From: CALBTQ01 sp036725605
GTDB taxonomy: Bacteria; Lernaellota; Lernaellaia; Lernaellales; Lernaellaceae
Length of the DNA stretch: 64,000 nucleotides
Direction: 5' to 3'
Assembly: GCA_036725605.1 (NCBI GenBank)
Contig: DAIMDW010000022.1
Span: 1-64,000 of the forward strand
The position numbers were made by a program, and so were the translations under genes. A model generated the notes under the pieces. It saw nothing but the letters and a program-made list of their open reading frames with translations. It was not told the DNA's origin and did no database searches. Positions 15,614-23,561 of this stretch are shown in pieces (positions within the stretch are counted from its first letter, which is position 1; each line of letters begins with the position of its first letter).

Positions 15614-17398
15614 ATGGCCGAGACATTGGGCGGTTGGAAGCGTTCGATTTACTGTGGAAGCCTGCGTGCCGAGCAGGTCGACCAGTCGGTCACCTTGTTC
15701 GGATGGGTGCAGCGCCGTCGCGATTTGGGCCAGTTAATATTCGTCACCTTGCGCGATCGTGAGGGATTGGTGCAGGTGGTGTTCGATCCCGATGCCGATA
15801 CTCAGTTGCATGAAAAAGCCAAAGCCATTCGCCCCGAGTACGTACTGGGCGTGAAGGGCCTCGTGCGCCGGCGGCCGGCCGGGCAGGAAAACAAAGACAT
15901 GCCCACCGGCGAAGTCGAGATCGTCGCCACGGAATTGAAGATCCTCAACGAGGCGGCCACGCCGCCGATCGTCATCGAAGACAACGAGGAAATCAGCGAA
16001 GACGTGCGTCTGAAATGGCGCTTCCTCGATCTGCGCCGGCCAAGCGCCCAACGCATTTTGCGCATGCGTCATCAGGTGTACCAGATCGCGCGCGAATACC
16101 TCAGCCGCGAGGGATTCATCGAGGTCGAAACGCCGATGCTGACCAAGTCGACGCCCGAAGGCGCGCGCGACTACATCGTACCCAGCCGCGTGCATCCGGG
16201 CAAGTTTTACGCGCTGCCGCAGAGCCCGCAGCTCTTCAAACAGTTGCTGATGATCAGCGGCTTCGACCGCTATTTCCAGATCGTCAAATGCTTCCGCGAC
16301 GAAGACCTGCGCGCCGATCGTCAGCCGGAATTCACGCAGATCGACCTCGAAACCAGCTTTCTGAGCCAGGACGAATTCCTGCCGATCGTGGAAGGCATGA
16401 TCGTCGAAGTGCTGGAGAAGATACTCGGCGTGAAGGTCGAGTTGCCGCTGCCGCGCATGCCCTTCACCGAGGCGATGGCGCGTTACGGTTCGGATAAACC
16501 CGACACGCGTTTCGGCATGGAGCTCACCGACATTTCCGAGCTGGTCGCGCAGAGCGGTTTCGGCGTGTTCAAAGACACGATTGCCGCCGGCGGTTCGGTG
16601 CGCGGCCTGTGTGCGTCCGGCGCCTTCTCGCGCAAGCAGACCGACGAACTGACCGAGCTGGTAAAAATTTTCGGGGCCAAGGGCCTCGTTTCGTTGAAGG
16701 TGACCGCCGAAGGTTTGACCGGCGGCATCGCGAAGTTCCTCTCCGACGAGGAAAAACAGGCGATCCTCACCCGTATGGGGGGTAAAGACGGCGACACGGT
16801 TTTCGTTGTCGCCGACACCAATCGCGTCGTCTTCGATGCGTTGGGAGCCCTGCGCCTGCGTTTGGGCAAGGACCTGGGACTGATCGACGAAAGCAAACAC
16901 GCGCTGCTGTGGATTGTCGATTTTCCGCTGCTGGAGTGGAGCGAGGAGGACAAGCGGTTCTACGCGATGCACCACCCGTTCACCAGCCCCAAAGACGAGG
17001 ACGTCGAACTGCTCGACACCGATCCCGGCCGCGTGCGCGCCAATGCGTACGACATGGTCTGGAACGGCAGCGAAATCGGCGGCGGCTCGATTCGTATTCA
17101 TCGCGCCGGCCTGCAAGCGAAGATGTTTGCCGCCCTGGGCATCGGTGACGAGGAAGCGAAGAACAAATTCGGCTTCCTGCTCAGTGCGCTGTCCTACGGT
17201 ACGCCGCCGCATGGCGGTCTGGCTTTCGGCCTGGACCGCATCATCATGCTGCTCACCGGCGCCCCGTCGATCCGCGACGTGATCGCTTTCCCGAAGACGA
17301 CCAAGGCGGCCTGTCTGATGAGCGACACGCCCAGTGCCGTTTCGCCCGCGCAGTTGGAGGAACTGCATATTCGACTTGCAAACGATAAGGAGAACTAA
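15614..17398 (+). CDS. aspS: Aspartyl-tRNA synthetase
   Basis: 594 residues from ATG 15614, with GGAGG five bases upstream; a TTG in frame at 15602 lies inside the ribosome site and is rejected. Bacterial-type AspRS: an N-terminal OB-fold anticodon-binding domain (about 10-105), class II core with the motif 2 region FRDEDLRADRQPEF, the bacterial GAD insertion (about 280-415) and motif 3 GLAFGLDRI near the end. It attaches Asp to tRNA-Asp in the cytosol. The length matches the family. asnS starts two bases after its stop, so the two are one operon. The presence of a dedicated AsnRS suggests, but does not prove, that this AspRS is discriminating. Confidence 0.97.
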   Translation: MAETLGGWKRSIYCGSLRAEQVDQSVTLFGWVQRRRDLGQLIFVTLRDREGLVQVVFDPDADTQLHEKAKAIRPEYVLGVKGLVRRRPAGQENKDMPTGEVEIVATELKILNEAATPPIVIEDNEEISEDVRLKWRFLDLRRPSAQRILRMRHQVYQIAREYLSREGFIEVETPMLTKSTPEGARDYIVPSRVHPGKFYALPQSPQLFKQLLMISGFDRYFQIVKCFRDEDLRADRQPEFTQIDLETSFLSQDEFLPIVEGMIVEVLEKILGVKVELPLPRMPFTEAMARYGSDKPDTRFGMELTDISELVAQSGFGVFKDTIAAGGSVRGLCASGAFSRKQTDELTELVKIFGAKGLVSLKVTAEGLTGGIAKFLSDEEKQAILTRMGGKDGDTVFVVADTNRVVFDALGALRLRLGKDLGLIDESKHALLWIVDFPLLEWSEEDKRFYAMHHPFTSPKDEDVELLDTDPGRVRANAYDMVWNGSEIGGGSIRIHRAGLQAKMFAALGIGDEEAKNKFGFLLSALSYGTPPHGGLAFGLDRIIMLLTGAPSIRDVIAFPKTTKAACLMSDTPSAVSPAQLEELHIRLANDKEN

Positions 17399-17400
17399 AC

Positions 17401-18699
17401 ATGGCATCCGTCATTTACATTGCGGAGGCGGATAAACATATCGGCGAAACGGTCACCTTTGCCGGCTGGCTGTACAACAAGCGCAGCAGCGGCAAACTGC
17501 ATTTTCTGCAGATCCGCGACGGTTCGGAAACGATCCAGTGCGTGATGTTCAAGGGCGATTTCGACGACGCGACGTTCGAACTCGCCGACAAACTGCCGAT
17601 CGAATCCAGCGTGCGCCTCATCGGCGAACTCAAGGAAGACAAACGCAGCCCGCTGGGCGTGGAAATGTCGGTCAAGCAGTTCGAGGTGATCAGCGAGGTC
17701 ACGCAGGAATACCCGATCACGCTCAAGGAACACGGCACAGATTTTCTGATGAACCATCGTCATCTGTGGCTGCGCAGCAAGCGCCAGCACGCGATCATGC
17801 GCGTGCGCCACACGGTGATCAAGGCGATCCGCGACTTCTTCGACGGTCACGGCTTCACGCTGATCGACGCGCCGATCTTCACGCCCAACGCCTGCGAGGG
17901 CACCAGCACGCTGTTCGCCACCGAGTACTTCGGCGAAACGGCGTACCTGACGCAAAGCGGACAGCTCTACATGGAGCCCGCGTGCCAGGCGTTCGGCAAG
18001 GTGTATTGCTTCGGTCCGACCTTCCGCGCGGAGAAATCCAAAACGCGCCGGCACCTCACCGAGTTCTGGATGGTCGAGCCCGAAGTCGCCTTCCTGGACA
18101 TCAACGGCGACATGGACCTGATGGAAGAGTTCGTCGAGTACGTCGTGGGGCAGGCGCTGCTGCATCGGCGCAAGGAACTGGAGACGCTCGAACGCGACCT
18201 GAGCAAGCTCGAATCGGTCAAGCGGCCGTTCCCGCGCGTGCATTACGACGAGGCGGTCGAGGTGCTCAACAAGGCCGGTCACGAATTCAAATGGGGCGAC
18301 GATTTCGGCGGCGACGAGGAGACGGTCATTTCCTCGCAGTACGATCGGCCGGTGATGGTCCATCATTATCCGTCGGAGATCAAAGCCTTCTACATGAAGA
18401 AAGACGCGGCGCGGCCCGAAACCAGTTGCAGCGTCGACATGCTCGCGCCCGAAGGGTACGGCGAGATCATCGGCGGCGGTCAGCGTGAGGACGACATCGA
18501 AAAACTCATCGCCGAAATCAACCGCCATCAACTGCCGATGGAGTTCTTCGAGTGGTACCTGGACGTGCGCCGCTACGGTTCGGTGCCGCACGCCGGCTTC
18601 GGCCTGGGCGTGGAGCGCACGGTCGGCTGGATCTGCGGCGTGAAACACGTGCGCGAAACCATTCCGTTCCCGCGTTTGATGGGACGGTTGACGCCTTAA
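17401..18699 (+). CDS. asnS: Asparaginyl-tRNA synthetase
   Basis: 432 residues. OB-fold (about 18-105, VTFAGWLYNKRSSGKLHFLQIRD) and a class II catalytic core with SQLYMEPAC-type AsnRS signature (here SGQLYMEPACQAF), motif 2 FRAEKSKTRRHLTEFWM and motif 3 GFGLGVERTVGWICG, then the typical HVRETIPFPR end. It charges tRNA-Asn directly, so the organism does not depend only on the amidotransferase route. It lies two bases downstream of aspS and is presumably translated from the same message. Confidence 0.97.
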   Translation: MASVIYIAEADKHIGETVTFAGWLYNKRSSGKLHFLQIRDGSETIQCVMFKGDFDDATFELADKLPIESSVRLIGELKEDKRSPLGVEMSVKQFEVISEVTQEYPITLKEHGTDFLMNHRHLWLRSKRQHAIMRVRHTVIKAIRDFFDGHGFTLIDAPIFTPNACEGTSTLFATEYFGETAYLTQSGQLYMEPACQAFGKVYCFGPTFRAEKSKTRRHLTEFWMVEPEVAFLDINGDMDLMEEFVEYVVGQALLHRRKELETLERDLSKLESVKRPFPRVHYDEAVEVLNKAGHEFKWGDDFGGDEETVISSQYDRPVMVHHYPSEIKAFYMKKDAARPETSCSVDMLAPEGYGEIIGGGQREDDIEKLIAEINRHQLPMEFFEWYLDVRRYGSVPHAGFGLGVERTVGWICGVKHVRETIPFPRLMGRLTP

Positions 18700-18784
18700 C
18701 GTTAATGATCAACCGGGCCGGGGCGGGCCAGCCGCTCCGGCCGCCTTCATCCCGCATCGACAACGAAAGCACGCGAGGCAAGTT

Positions 18785-20149
18785 ATGGCGAACGAACGGT
18801 ACGATGTAGCGATTATCGGCGCCGGTCCGGCGGGAGCGCTCTGCGCGATCCAATGCGCCAAAGCCGGGTTACGCACCACGTTGATCGAGGCCGAAACGAA
18901 AACGAAATTCGGCCATCCCTGCGTTTTGGAAATCGAACGCGGCGTGTTCGCCCGCTGCGATGTGCCCGCGCCCGCGGCCGACGAAATCGTCTTTGCGGAA
19001 AAGGGCTATCGCATGTTCGGCCCGACCGGCGAGTACGCGTTCTCGGTCGGCGGCGATTTGGTTTACGCCCTGAACCTGCAGACGCTCGTGCGTCGCCTGG
19101 TCGGCTACGCCGAAGAGGCGGGGGTGGAAATTTCTTATGGCCTGCGCGCGCTGCGGCCGGTCATGGACGGCGCCGTGGTCAAAGGCGTGATGCTTCAGCC
19201 CCGGCGCGGCAAGGAGCGCGACCTGTCCGCGCGGATGGTCGTCGATGCCACCGGTCACGGTGCGGCCATCGCCCGCCAATTGCCGGACGAGTGCGGCGTC
19301 GATTTTTCCGACCGCGCGTCCGATTGGGTGGTAGCCGAGGCGCGGATGGTCGCGGTTGATCGCGAAGCGGCGCAAAGGGCGATTGCCGCCGGCCGCATCG
19401 AACCGGACATCATGTATCACCAGATCGCCGCGCACGGCGTGTACAGCACGATCAGCCACATGCTCGATCTGAAGAACGCGCAGATGTTCGCGCTGGTCGG
19501 CATCAAGGCCGATTTCGAGAGCTCCGACCCGGCGCACGTGCTCGATGAACTGCTGCAGAAATTCGACTTCGCGCGCGAGACGATCGTCAAGGACGCCGGC
19601 CGGATCCGCATCCGCCGCGCCAGCCTCAAACTGGTTTGCGACGGCTTCGCGATGATCGGCGAAGCGGCCGGGATGGTCATTCCGATGCACGCCAGCGGCG
19701 TCGCCTCGGGCATGATCGCCGGTTACGGCCTGGGCAAACACCTGGGGAAAATCCTGCGCGGCAAACGCGAAGCGACCACCGCCCGGCTCTGGCCCTGGTG
19801 CGCGGCCTATCAGCGCGGACGCGGCGCGGTGCTGGCGTCCTACGACGTCAACCGGCGTTTGATGGAAGCGATGGACGTGCAAAGCGAAGCGTACCCGCTG
19901 ATCAACGGCGGCCTGATGCAGGGCGAGGATTTCATGACCGCCATCTCGGCCAAACCGCTCGGCATCAGTGCGACCACGATTCCCCGCCGCGCGGTCGGCA
20001 TCGCGAAGCATCCGCTGGTGGCGGCCAAATTCTTTTCCTTTATGCCGCAGGTGTTCGCCGCGATGGCGCATTGGAAACTGGTGCCGCCGGTCTGGAATCG
20101 AACCGCGTTCAACGTGTGGAAGACGGTGGCCGAGCGTCTCTTGCCATAA
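18785..20149 (+). CDS. FAD-dependent oxidoreductase of the geranylgeranyl reductase family
   Basis: 454 residues from ATG 18785 with GAGG six bases upstream. The N-terminus has the FAD-binding dinucleotide fold (DVAIIGAGPAGALCAIQCAKAG, glycines at about 12, 14 and 17), a second FAD contact VVDATGHGAAIARQL and a third IGEAAGMVIPMHASGVASGM, the order found in geranylgeranyl reductase and related flavoenzymes. The family reduces isoprenoid double bonds of lipids and quinones, or hydroxylates and halogenates other substrates. The C-terminal 100 residues are less conserved. It starts a run of plus-strand genes with a radical SAM enzyme and glycosyltransferases, which hints at lipid-linked glycan or isoprenoid modification; the exact substrate is inference. 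Confidence 0.75.
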   Translation: MANERYDVAIIGAGPAGALCAIQCAKAGLRTTLIEAETKTKFGHPCVLEIERGVFARCDVPAPAADEIVFAEKGYRMFGPTGEYAFSVGGDLVYALNLQTLVRRLVGYAEEAGVEISYGLRALRPVMDGAVVKGVMLQPRRGKERDLSARMVVDATGHGAAIARQLPDECGVDFSDRASDWVVAEARMVAVDREAAQRAIAAGRIEPDIMYHQIAAHGVYSTISHMLDLKNAQMFALVGIKADFESSDPAHVLDELLQKFDFARETIVKDAGRIRIRRASLKLVCDGFAMIGEAAGMVIPMHASGVASGMIAGYGLGKHLGKILRGKREATTARLWPWCAAYQRGRGAVLASYDVNRRLMEAMDVQSEAYPLINGGLMQGEDFMTAISAKPLGISATTIPRRAVGIAKHPLVAAKFFSFMPQVFAAMAHWKLVPPVWNRTAFNVWKTVAERLLP

Positions 20150-20175
20150 CCGTTCGTCAGTGAAAAAATCAGCGG

Positions 20176-21807
20176 ATGGATTTTCCTCTCAGTCCCGATG
20201 AATATCCGCTCGCGGAATTGCGTAAAGCGCGCCGCCGGCATCTGGTGCGCCAATCGGTCCTGTTGCAGCAGCCGCTCACCGGGCCGATGGAAGTCGGCGT
20301 CATCCCGACTTACCGCTGCAACTTCGGTTGCGTGTTCTGCTCGCTGCCCAACGAAGGCCGCGCCGGCGTGCGTGACGTGCCGACCGCCCTGTGGACCAAG
20401 ATCATCGACGAACTGGCCGAAGCGGAATGCGATCAGGTGAGCTTCACCGGCGGCGGCGAACCGCTGTTGCACGCGGAGTTGCCCGCGATGGTCGAGTTGA
20501 CGCGGGCCCGGAACATGGCGTGCTCGGTGTGCACCAACGGCTCGCTGCTCACGCCCGAGCTGGCGACGCGCTGGGCCGAACTGGGCGTGCATCTTTCCGT
20601 CAGCTTCAACGCGGCCACCGAGGAAAGCTATTACGCGATTCATCGCGGCGCGAAGGACGGCGACTTCCAACGTATCCTCAACACGCTACGCTATTACGTG
20701 CAGACGGCGGCGCAGGCAAGCGTCTGTGCTTCGTTCGTTTCGATGAACTTCGTGGTCAACAGCGTCAACTACCGGGAAATCGAAGCGATGGTCGGCCTGG
20801 CCGATTTGGTCGGCGCGTCGCAGGTGCAGTTCCGGCGCATCCAACCGCGCGACAAACACCGCCATTTGCTGCTGGACGAGGCGCAGCTCGAAGAAGTGCG
20901 CACGACCATCCGCCGCCTCGAACACGACGTCGCCGCAGAAAGCAATTTTACCATGCAGGTGGCGCAGTCGTTGCGCGCCGAATGTTCGGGGCAGATGACC
21001 GACGGCGTGTTGCAACCGGGCGTGGTGCCTGAGGCGTTTCTCGATGATCGCACCTGGGTGCCGTGCATCGAGGGATACATCGCCAGTTACGTCGATGCCG
21101 ACGGCACGGTGTTTCCCTGCTGTCTGCGTTCGACCTCGATCACCGGGCATTACATGGGCAATCTCGGCGAACAGTCCTTTGCGGAAATCTGGCGCGGTGA
21201 CGCCTATACGAATTTTCGGCGCGAGGCGGCCAACCTCGATCCCGCATCGTTCCGGCCGGGCGAGGATTCCTGCGCCTATTGTCCGAAGGCGAAACATTTT
21301 CTTTATCTGGTCGACGAATTCACGCCCGGCAACTATCTCGATCTTACGCGGCGTCGTGCCGATTCGCTTGGTGAGGAGAATAACTCGTTGCGCGAGCGCA
21401 TCGGGCGTTTCGCGCCGCTGCCCGATCTGGCGATGCGCGCCGGTTTCGCCGGTCATCATCTGCCCGAAGTGTTGCCGCCGGGCAAGGAATACAAGCTGAG
21501 CGTCATCGTGCGCAACGCCGGTCCGTTCATTTGGCCGGGATACGACGTGGCGGGTGACCATGGCGTCGGCTTGGGGTATCATTTGCTCGACAAGCGCGGG
21601 CGCATGCTGCGGTTCGACAACAATCCGCGCGCGTATTTGCCGCGCGATTTGTCGCCGGACGAAACCGTCGAATTGGAATTGTCGATTCATGTGCCCGCTG
21701 AAGAGGGGCGCTATCTCATCGAGTTGGATATGGTGCAGGAACGCATCGGGTGGTTCGCGGATGCCGGCGGGCAAACCCTGCGTCTGCCGTTGCGGGTGGA
21801 AGCATGA
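20176..21807 (+). CDS. Radical SAM/SPASM-type enzyme with C-terminal beta-sandwich
   Basis: 543 residues. The radical SAM core (about 40-260) carries the iron-sulfur ligands Cys48, Cys52 and Cys55 in CNFGCVFC and the SAM-contact FTGGGEPLLH. A SPASM-like region follows with PCIEGYIASYVDADGTVFPCC and a CAYCPK end (about 290-380) for additional clusters. The last 110 residues are a beta-rich domain (YKLSVIVRNAGPFIWPGYD) resembling the sugar-binding C-terminal domain of Wzt-like O-antigen exporters. The gene overlaps the next one by ATGA, so the two products are made together. The reaction is unknown; peptide, lipid or sugar modification are all possible. Confidence 0.8.
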   Translation: MDFPLSPDEYPLAELRKARRRHLVRQSVLLQQPLTGPMEVGVIPTYRCNFGCVFCSLPNEGRAGVRDVPTALWTKIIDELAEAECDQVSFTGGGEPLLHAELPAMVELTRARNMACSVCTNGSLLTPELATRWAELGVHLSVSFNAATEESYYAIHRGAKDGDFQRILNTLRYYVQTAAQASVCASFVSMNFVVNSVNYREIEAMVGLADLVGASQVQFRRIQPRDKHRHLLLDEAQLEEVRTTIRRLEHDVAAESNFTMQVAQSLRAECSGQMTDGVLQPGVVPEAFLDDRTWVPCIEGYIASYVDADGTVFPCCLRSTSITGHYMGNLGEQSFAEIWRGDAYTNFRREAANLDPASFRPGEDSCAYCPKAKHFLYLVDEFTPGNYLDLTRRRADSLGEENNSLRERIGRFAPLPDLAMRAGFAGHHLPEVLPPGKEYKLSVIVRNAGPFIWPGYDVAGDHGVGLGYHLLDKRGRMLRFDNNPRAYLPRDLSPDETVELELSIHVPAEEGRYLIELDMVQERIGWFADAGGQTLRLPLRVEA

Positions 21808-23225
21808 AGCAAAGCCAGGCCGCTAAAAAAGCCGAAATCGATTATCGCCGCGACTATTTCTGGTCGGCCGGGGAAAACGCGGAATACTTTCGCGGCATCC
21901 TCAACGAGCGGCGCTCGTTTTTGACGACCGCGGCGATGAACGGCGCGTTGCGTTCACCCGTGTTGGAAATCGGCGCCGAATACGCCTTCAACGGCATGAT
22001 CCTACAAAACGAACTGGGCATGGATGTCGCCAATGTCGATTTATCGCCCGACGCCCTGCGCGCGGCGACGGTCGTTTCGCGGATTCTGGGTTACGACGCG
22101 CCGGTGCATCGCGTGGCCGCCGACGCCGAACGCTTGCCCTACGCCAACGGCAGTTTCAACTCGGTGCTGCTGTGGGGCACGCTGCATCACTTCGCCGATC
22201 CGTCTTACCTGCTCGATGAAATCTGGCGCGTGCTGGCGCCCGACGGACATATCGTCATCGCCGAAGAGCCGATTCGCCGCCGTCTGCAATGGGCGCGGGG
22301 CCGCACCACGCGCGCCGACCATCTGACCGGCTGGCGGCGCCTGCTGGCCAACATGCATCTGCTGCCGTTTTTCGCGCGCATCGGCGGCGCGGAGGAGGAA
22401 GCCGCGGGCGTCACCGAGCGCGATTTTTTCCGTCACACCTGGGAAGGGATGTTCGCGCGCTACATCGATGCGAAGTGGTTTTATCAACCGCAATTGACCG
22501 GCGGCATGCCCAGCGCCGGGCCGTTGGGTCGCACGATGTGGCGGTGGTTCGTCGAACCGGAGCGTCGTCTGGCCAGCCTTACCGAATGGTTTGGCGGCGC
22601 GGTCAACGGTTGGGCGAAAAAGCCGGCGGCGGTGCGGAGCCTGGGCCGCGCGCGCTACCTGTTGCGTAAACATCCCCGACACGACCGTATCCGCATCCAG
22701 GGCTACAACGGCGCGTTGATCTGCCAGGGCGAAACGATGGTTGTGGAATACGAGGTCGGGCCGTTGCCCGCTTCGGCCAAGGGGCGCGCCAGCGTGACGA
22801 TCGAACTACCGCGCGAGCCGCGCCGGGTCGATTTTTTCAGCGACGATCATACGCTCGGGCTGGTGTCCTACACGCTGACCGAGGAGTTTCGTCAGCCGGC
22901 CGCCGTGCGCCTCGCGTGCCCGGATTGCGTGGTCTTTACCGAAAAATGTATTTTCGGCGCCTGTCGCTCCGAGTGCGTGCAGGCGTGCCCGCGCGATGCG
23001 CTCGCGCCGACCAATCCGCGCCTGCCGGTGAAAGTCAGTTGCGACGGGTGCGGCCTGTGTTTGCATGCGTGCCCCTACGGCGGGCTGGATCGGCCGTTGG
23101 TCGTCGAAGAGCGTTGCCCGGAATGCCGCCGGCGTTACACGCGGGAACAGGATGTGATAGAATCGCGCCCGAAAGAGTTGGTCGGGCCGTCCGGCACTTC
23201 GCATTGGGAAAAAATGTTACGCTGA
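21804..23225 (+). CDS. SAM-dependent methyltransferase fused to a 2[4Fe-4S] ferredoxin-like domain
   Basis: 473 residues from ATG 21804, which overlaps the upstream stop (ATGA). The N-terminal part is a class I methyltransferase (motif I VLEIGAEYAFNG, acidic NVDLSPDAL, then LPYANGSFNSVLLWGTLHHF and the post-motif DGHIVIAEEP). The middle is a poorly recognised region with beta strands. The C-terminus (about 372-442) holds ferredoxin-type cysteines: CIFGACRSECVQACP (CX4CX3CX3CP) and the canonical CDGCGLCLHACP, plus extra CPDC and CPEC pairs. Fusion of a methyltransferase to a dicluster ferredoxin is unusual. An attractive inference is that the ferredoxin part feeds electrons to the radical SAM partner encoded just upstream. 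Confidence 0.8.
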   Translation: MKQSQAAKKAEIDYRRDYFWSAGENAEYFRGILNERRSFLTTAAMNGALRSPVLEIGAEYAFNGMILQNELGMDVANVDLSPDALRAATVVSRILGYDAPVHRVAADAERLPYANGSFNSVLLWGTLHHFADPSYLLDEIWRVLAPDGHIVIAEEPIRRRLQWARGRTTRADHLTGWRRLLANMHLLPFFARIGGAEEEAAGVTERDFFRHTWEGMFARYIDAKWFYQPQLTGGMPSAGPLGRTMWRWFVEPERRLASLTEWFGGAVNGWAKKPAAVRSLGRARYLLRKHPRHDRIRIQGYNGALICQGETMVVEYEVGPLPASAKGRASVTIELPREPRRVDFFSDDHTLGLVSYTLTEEFRQPAAVRLACPDCVVFTEKCIFGACRSECVQACPRDALAPTNPRLPVKVSCDGCGLCLHACPYGGLDRPLVVEERCPECRRRYTREQDVIESRPKELVGPSGTSHWEKMLR

Positions 23226-23240
23226 TGGGGAGGATCCTCG

Positions 23241-23465
23241 ATGTCCGAGAAACCGGTGAACGAAACCGTTGAGTCCAAAAAAGAAAGCCCGGAAATCAAG
23301 CTGCCGGACAAGCGGCCGAGCATCTTCAAGGAATTTTTCATCTTTCTGAAGGAAGAAAAGGTCTGGTGGATTTCACCGATCGTCATCGTTTTGTTGTTGC
23401 TGAGTTTGTTCATCATTATGACCGAAGGCAGCGCGGTGTTGCCGTTTATTTACGCCGTGTTCTGA
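23241..23465 (+). CDS. Small single-span membrane protein, DUF5989 family
   Basis: 74 residues from ATG 23241 with GGGAGG upstream, 15 bases after the preceding gene. A charged N-terminal 30 residues leads to KRPSIFKEFFIFLKEEKVWW, one membrane helix (ISPIVIVLLLLSLFIIM) and a short end GSAVLPFIYAVF. The pattern of Lys/Glu, WW, a helix and a final PFIY matches DUF5989 proteins, which are often found beside SxtJ-like and carbamoyltransferase or glycan genes. The function is unknown. Confidence 0.75.
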   Translation: MSEKPVNETVESKKESPEIKLPDKRPSIFKEFFIFLKEEKVWWISPIVIVLLLLSLFIIMTEGSAVLPFIYAVF

Positions 23466-23487
23466 CGAAGGATTGTCACGATTGTCG

Positions 23488-23519
23488 ACGGGGAGGAGCA
23501 CGGTCTCTTCCCCGTTTAA
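23488..23519 (+). terminator. Terminator-like hairpin after the DUF5989 gene
   Basis: ACGGGGAGGAG 23488-23498 pairs with CTCTTCCCCGT 23505-23515 (one G-U pair) around a six-base loop, then TTAATTT. The stem is strong and the T-run weak. It probably separates the radical SAM operon from the glycosyltransferase gene at 23562. Confidence 0.45.
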
Positions 23520-23561
23520 TTTATTGATCCGCAACCGGGGAACACTTGCGCGAGCAGATGC

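Noticed and set aside
15734..17407. Open frame of 557 codons antisense to aspS
   Set aside because: Typical shadow frame in GC-rich DNA opposite a clear, full-length synthetase; its composition is Arg/His/Gln-rich without any recognisable domain.
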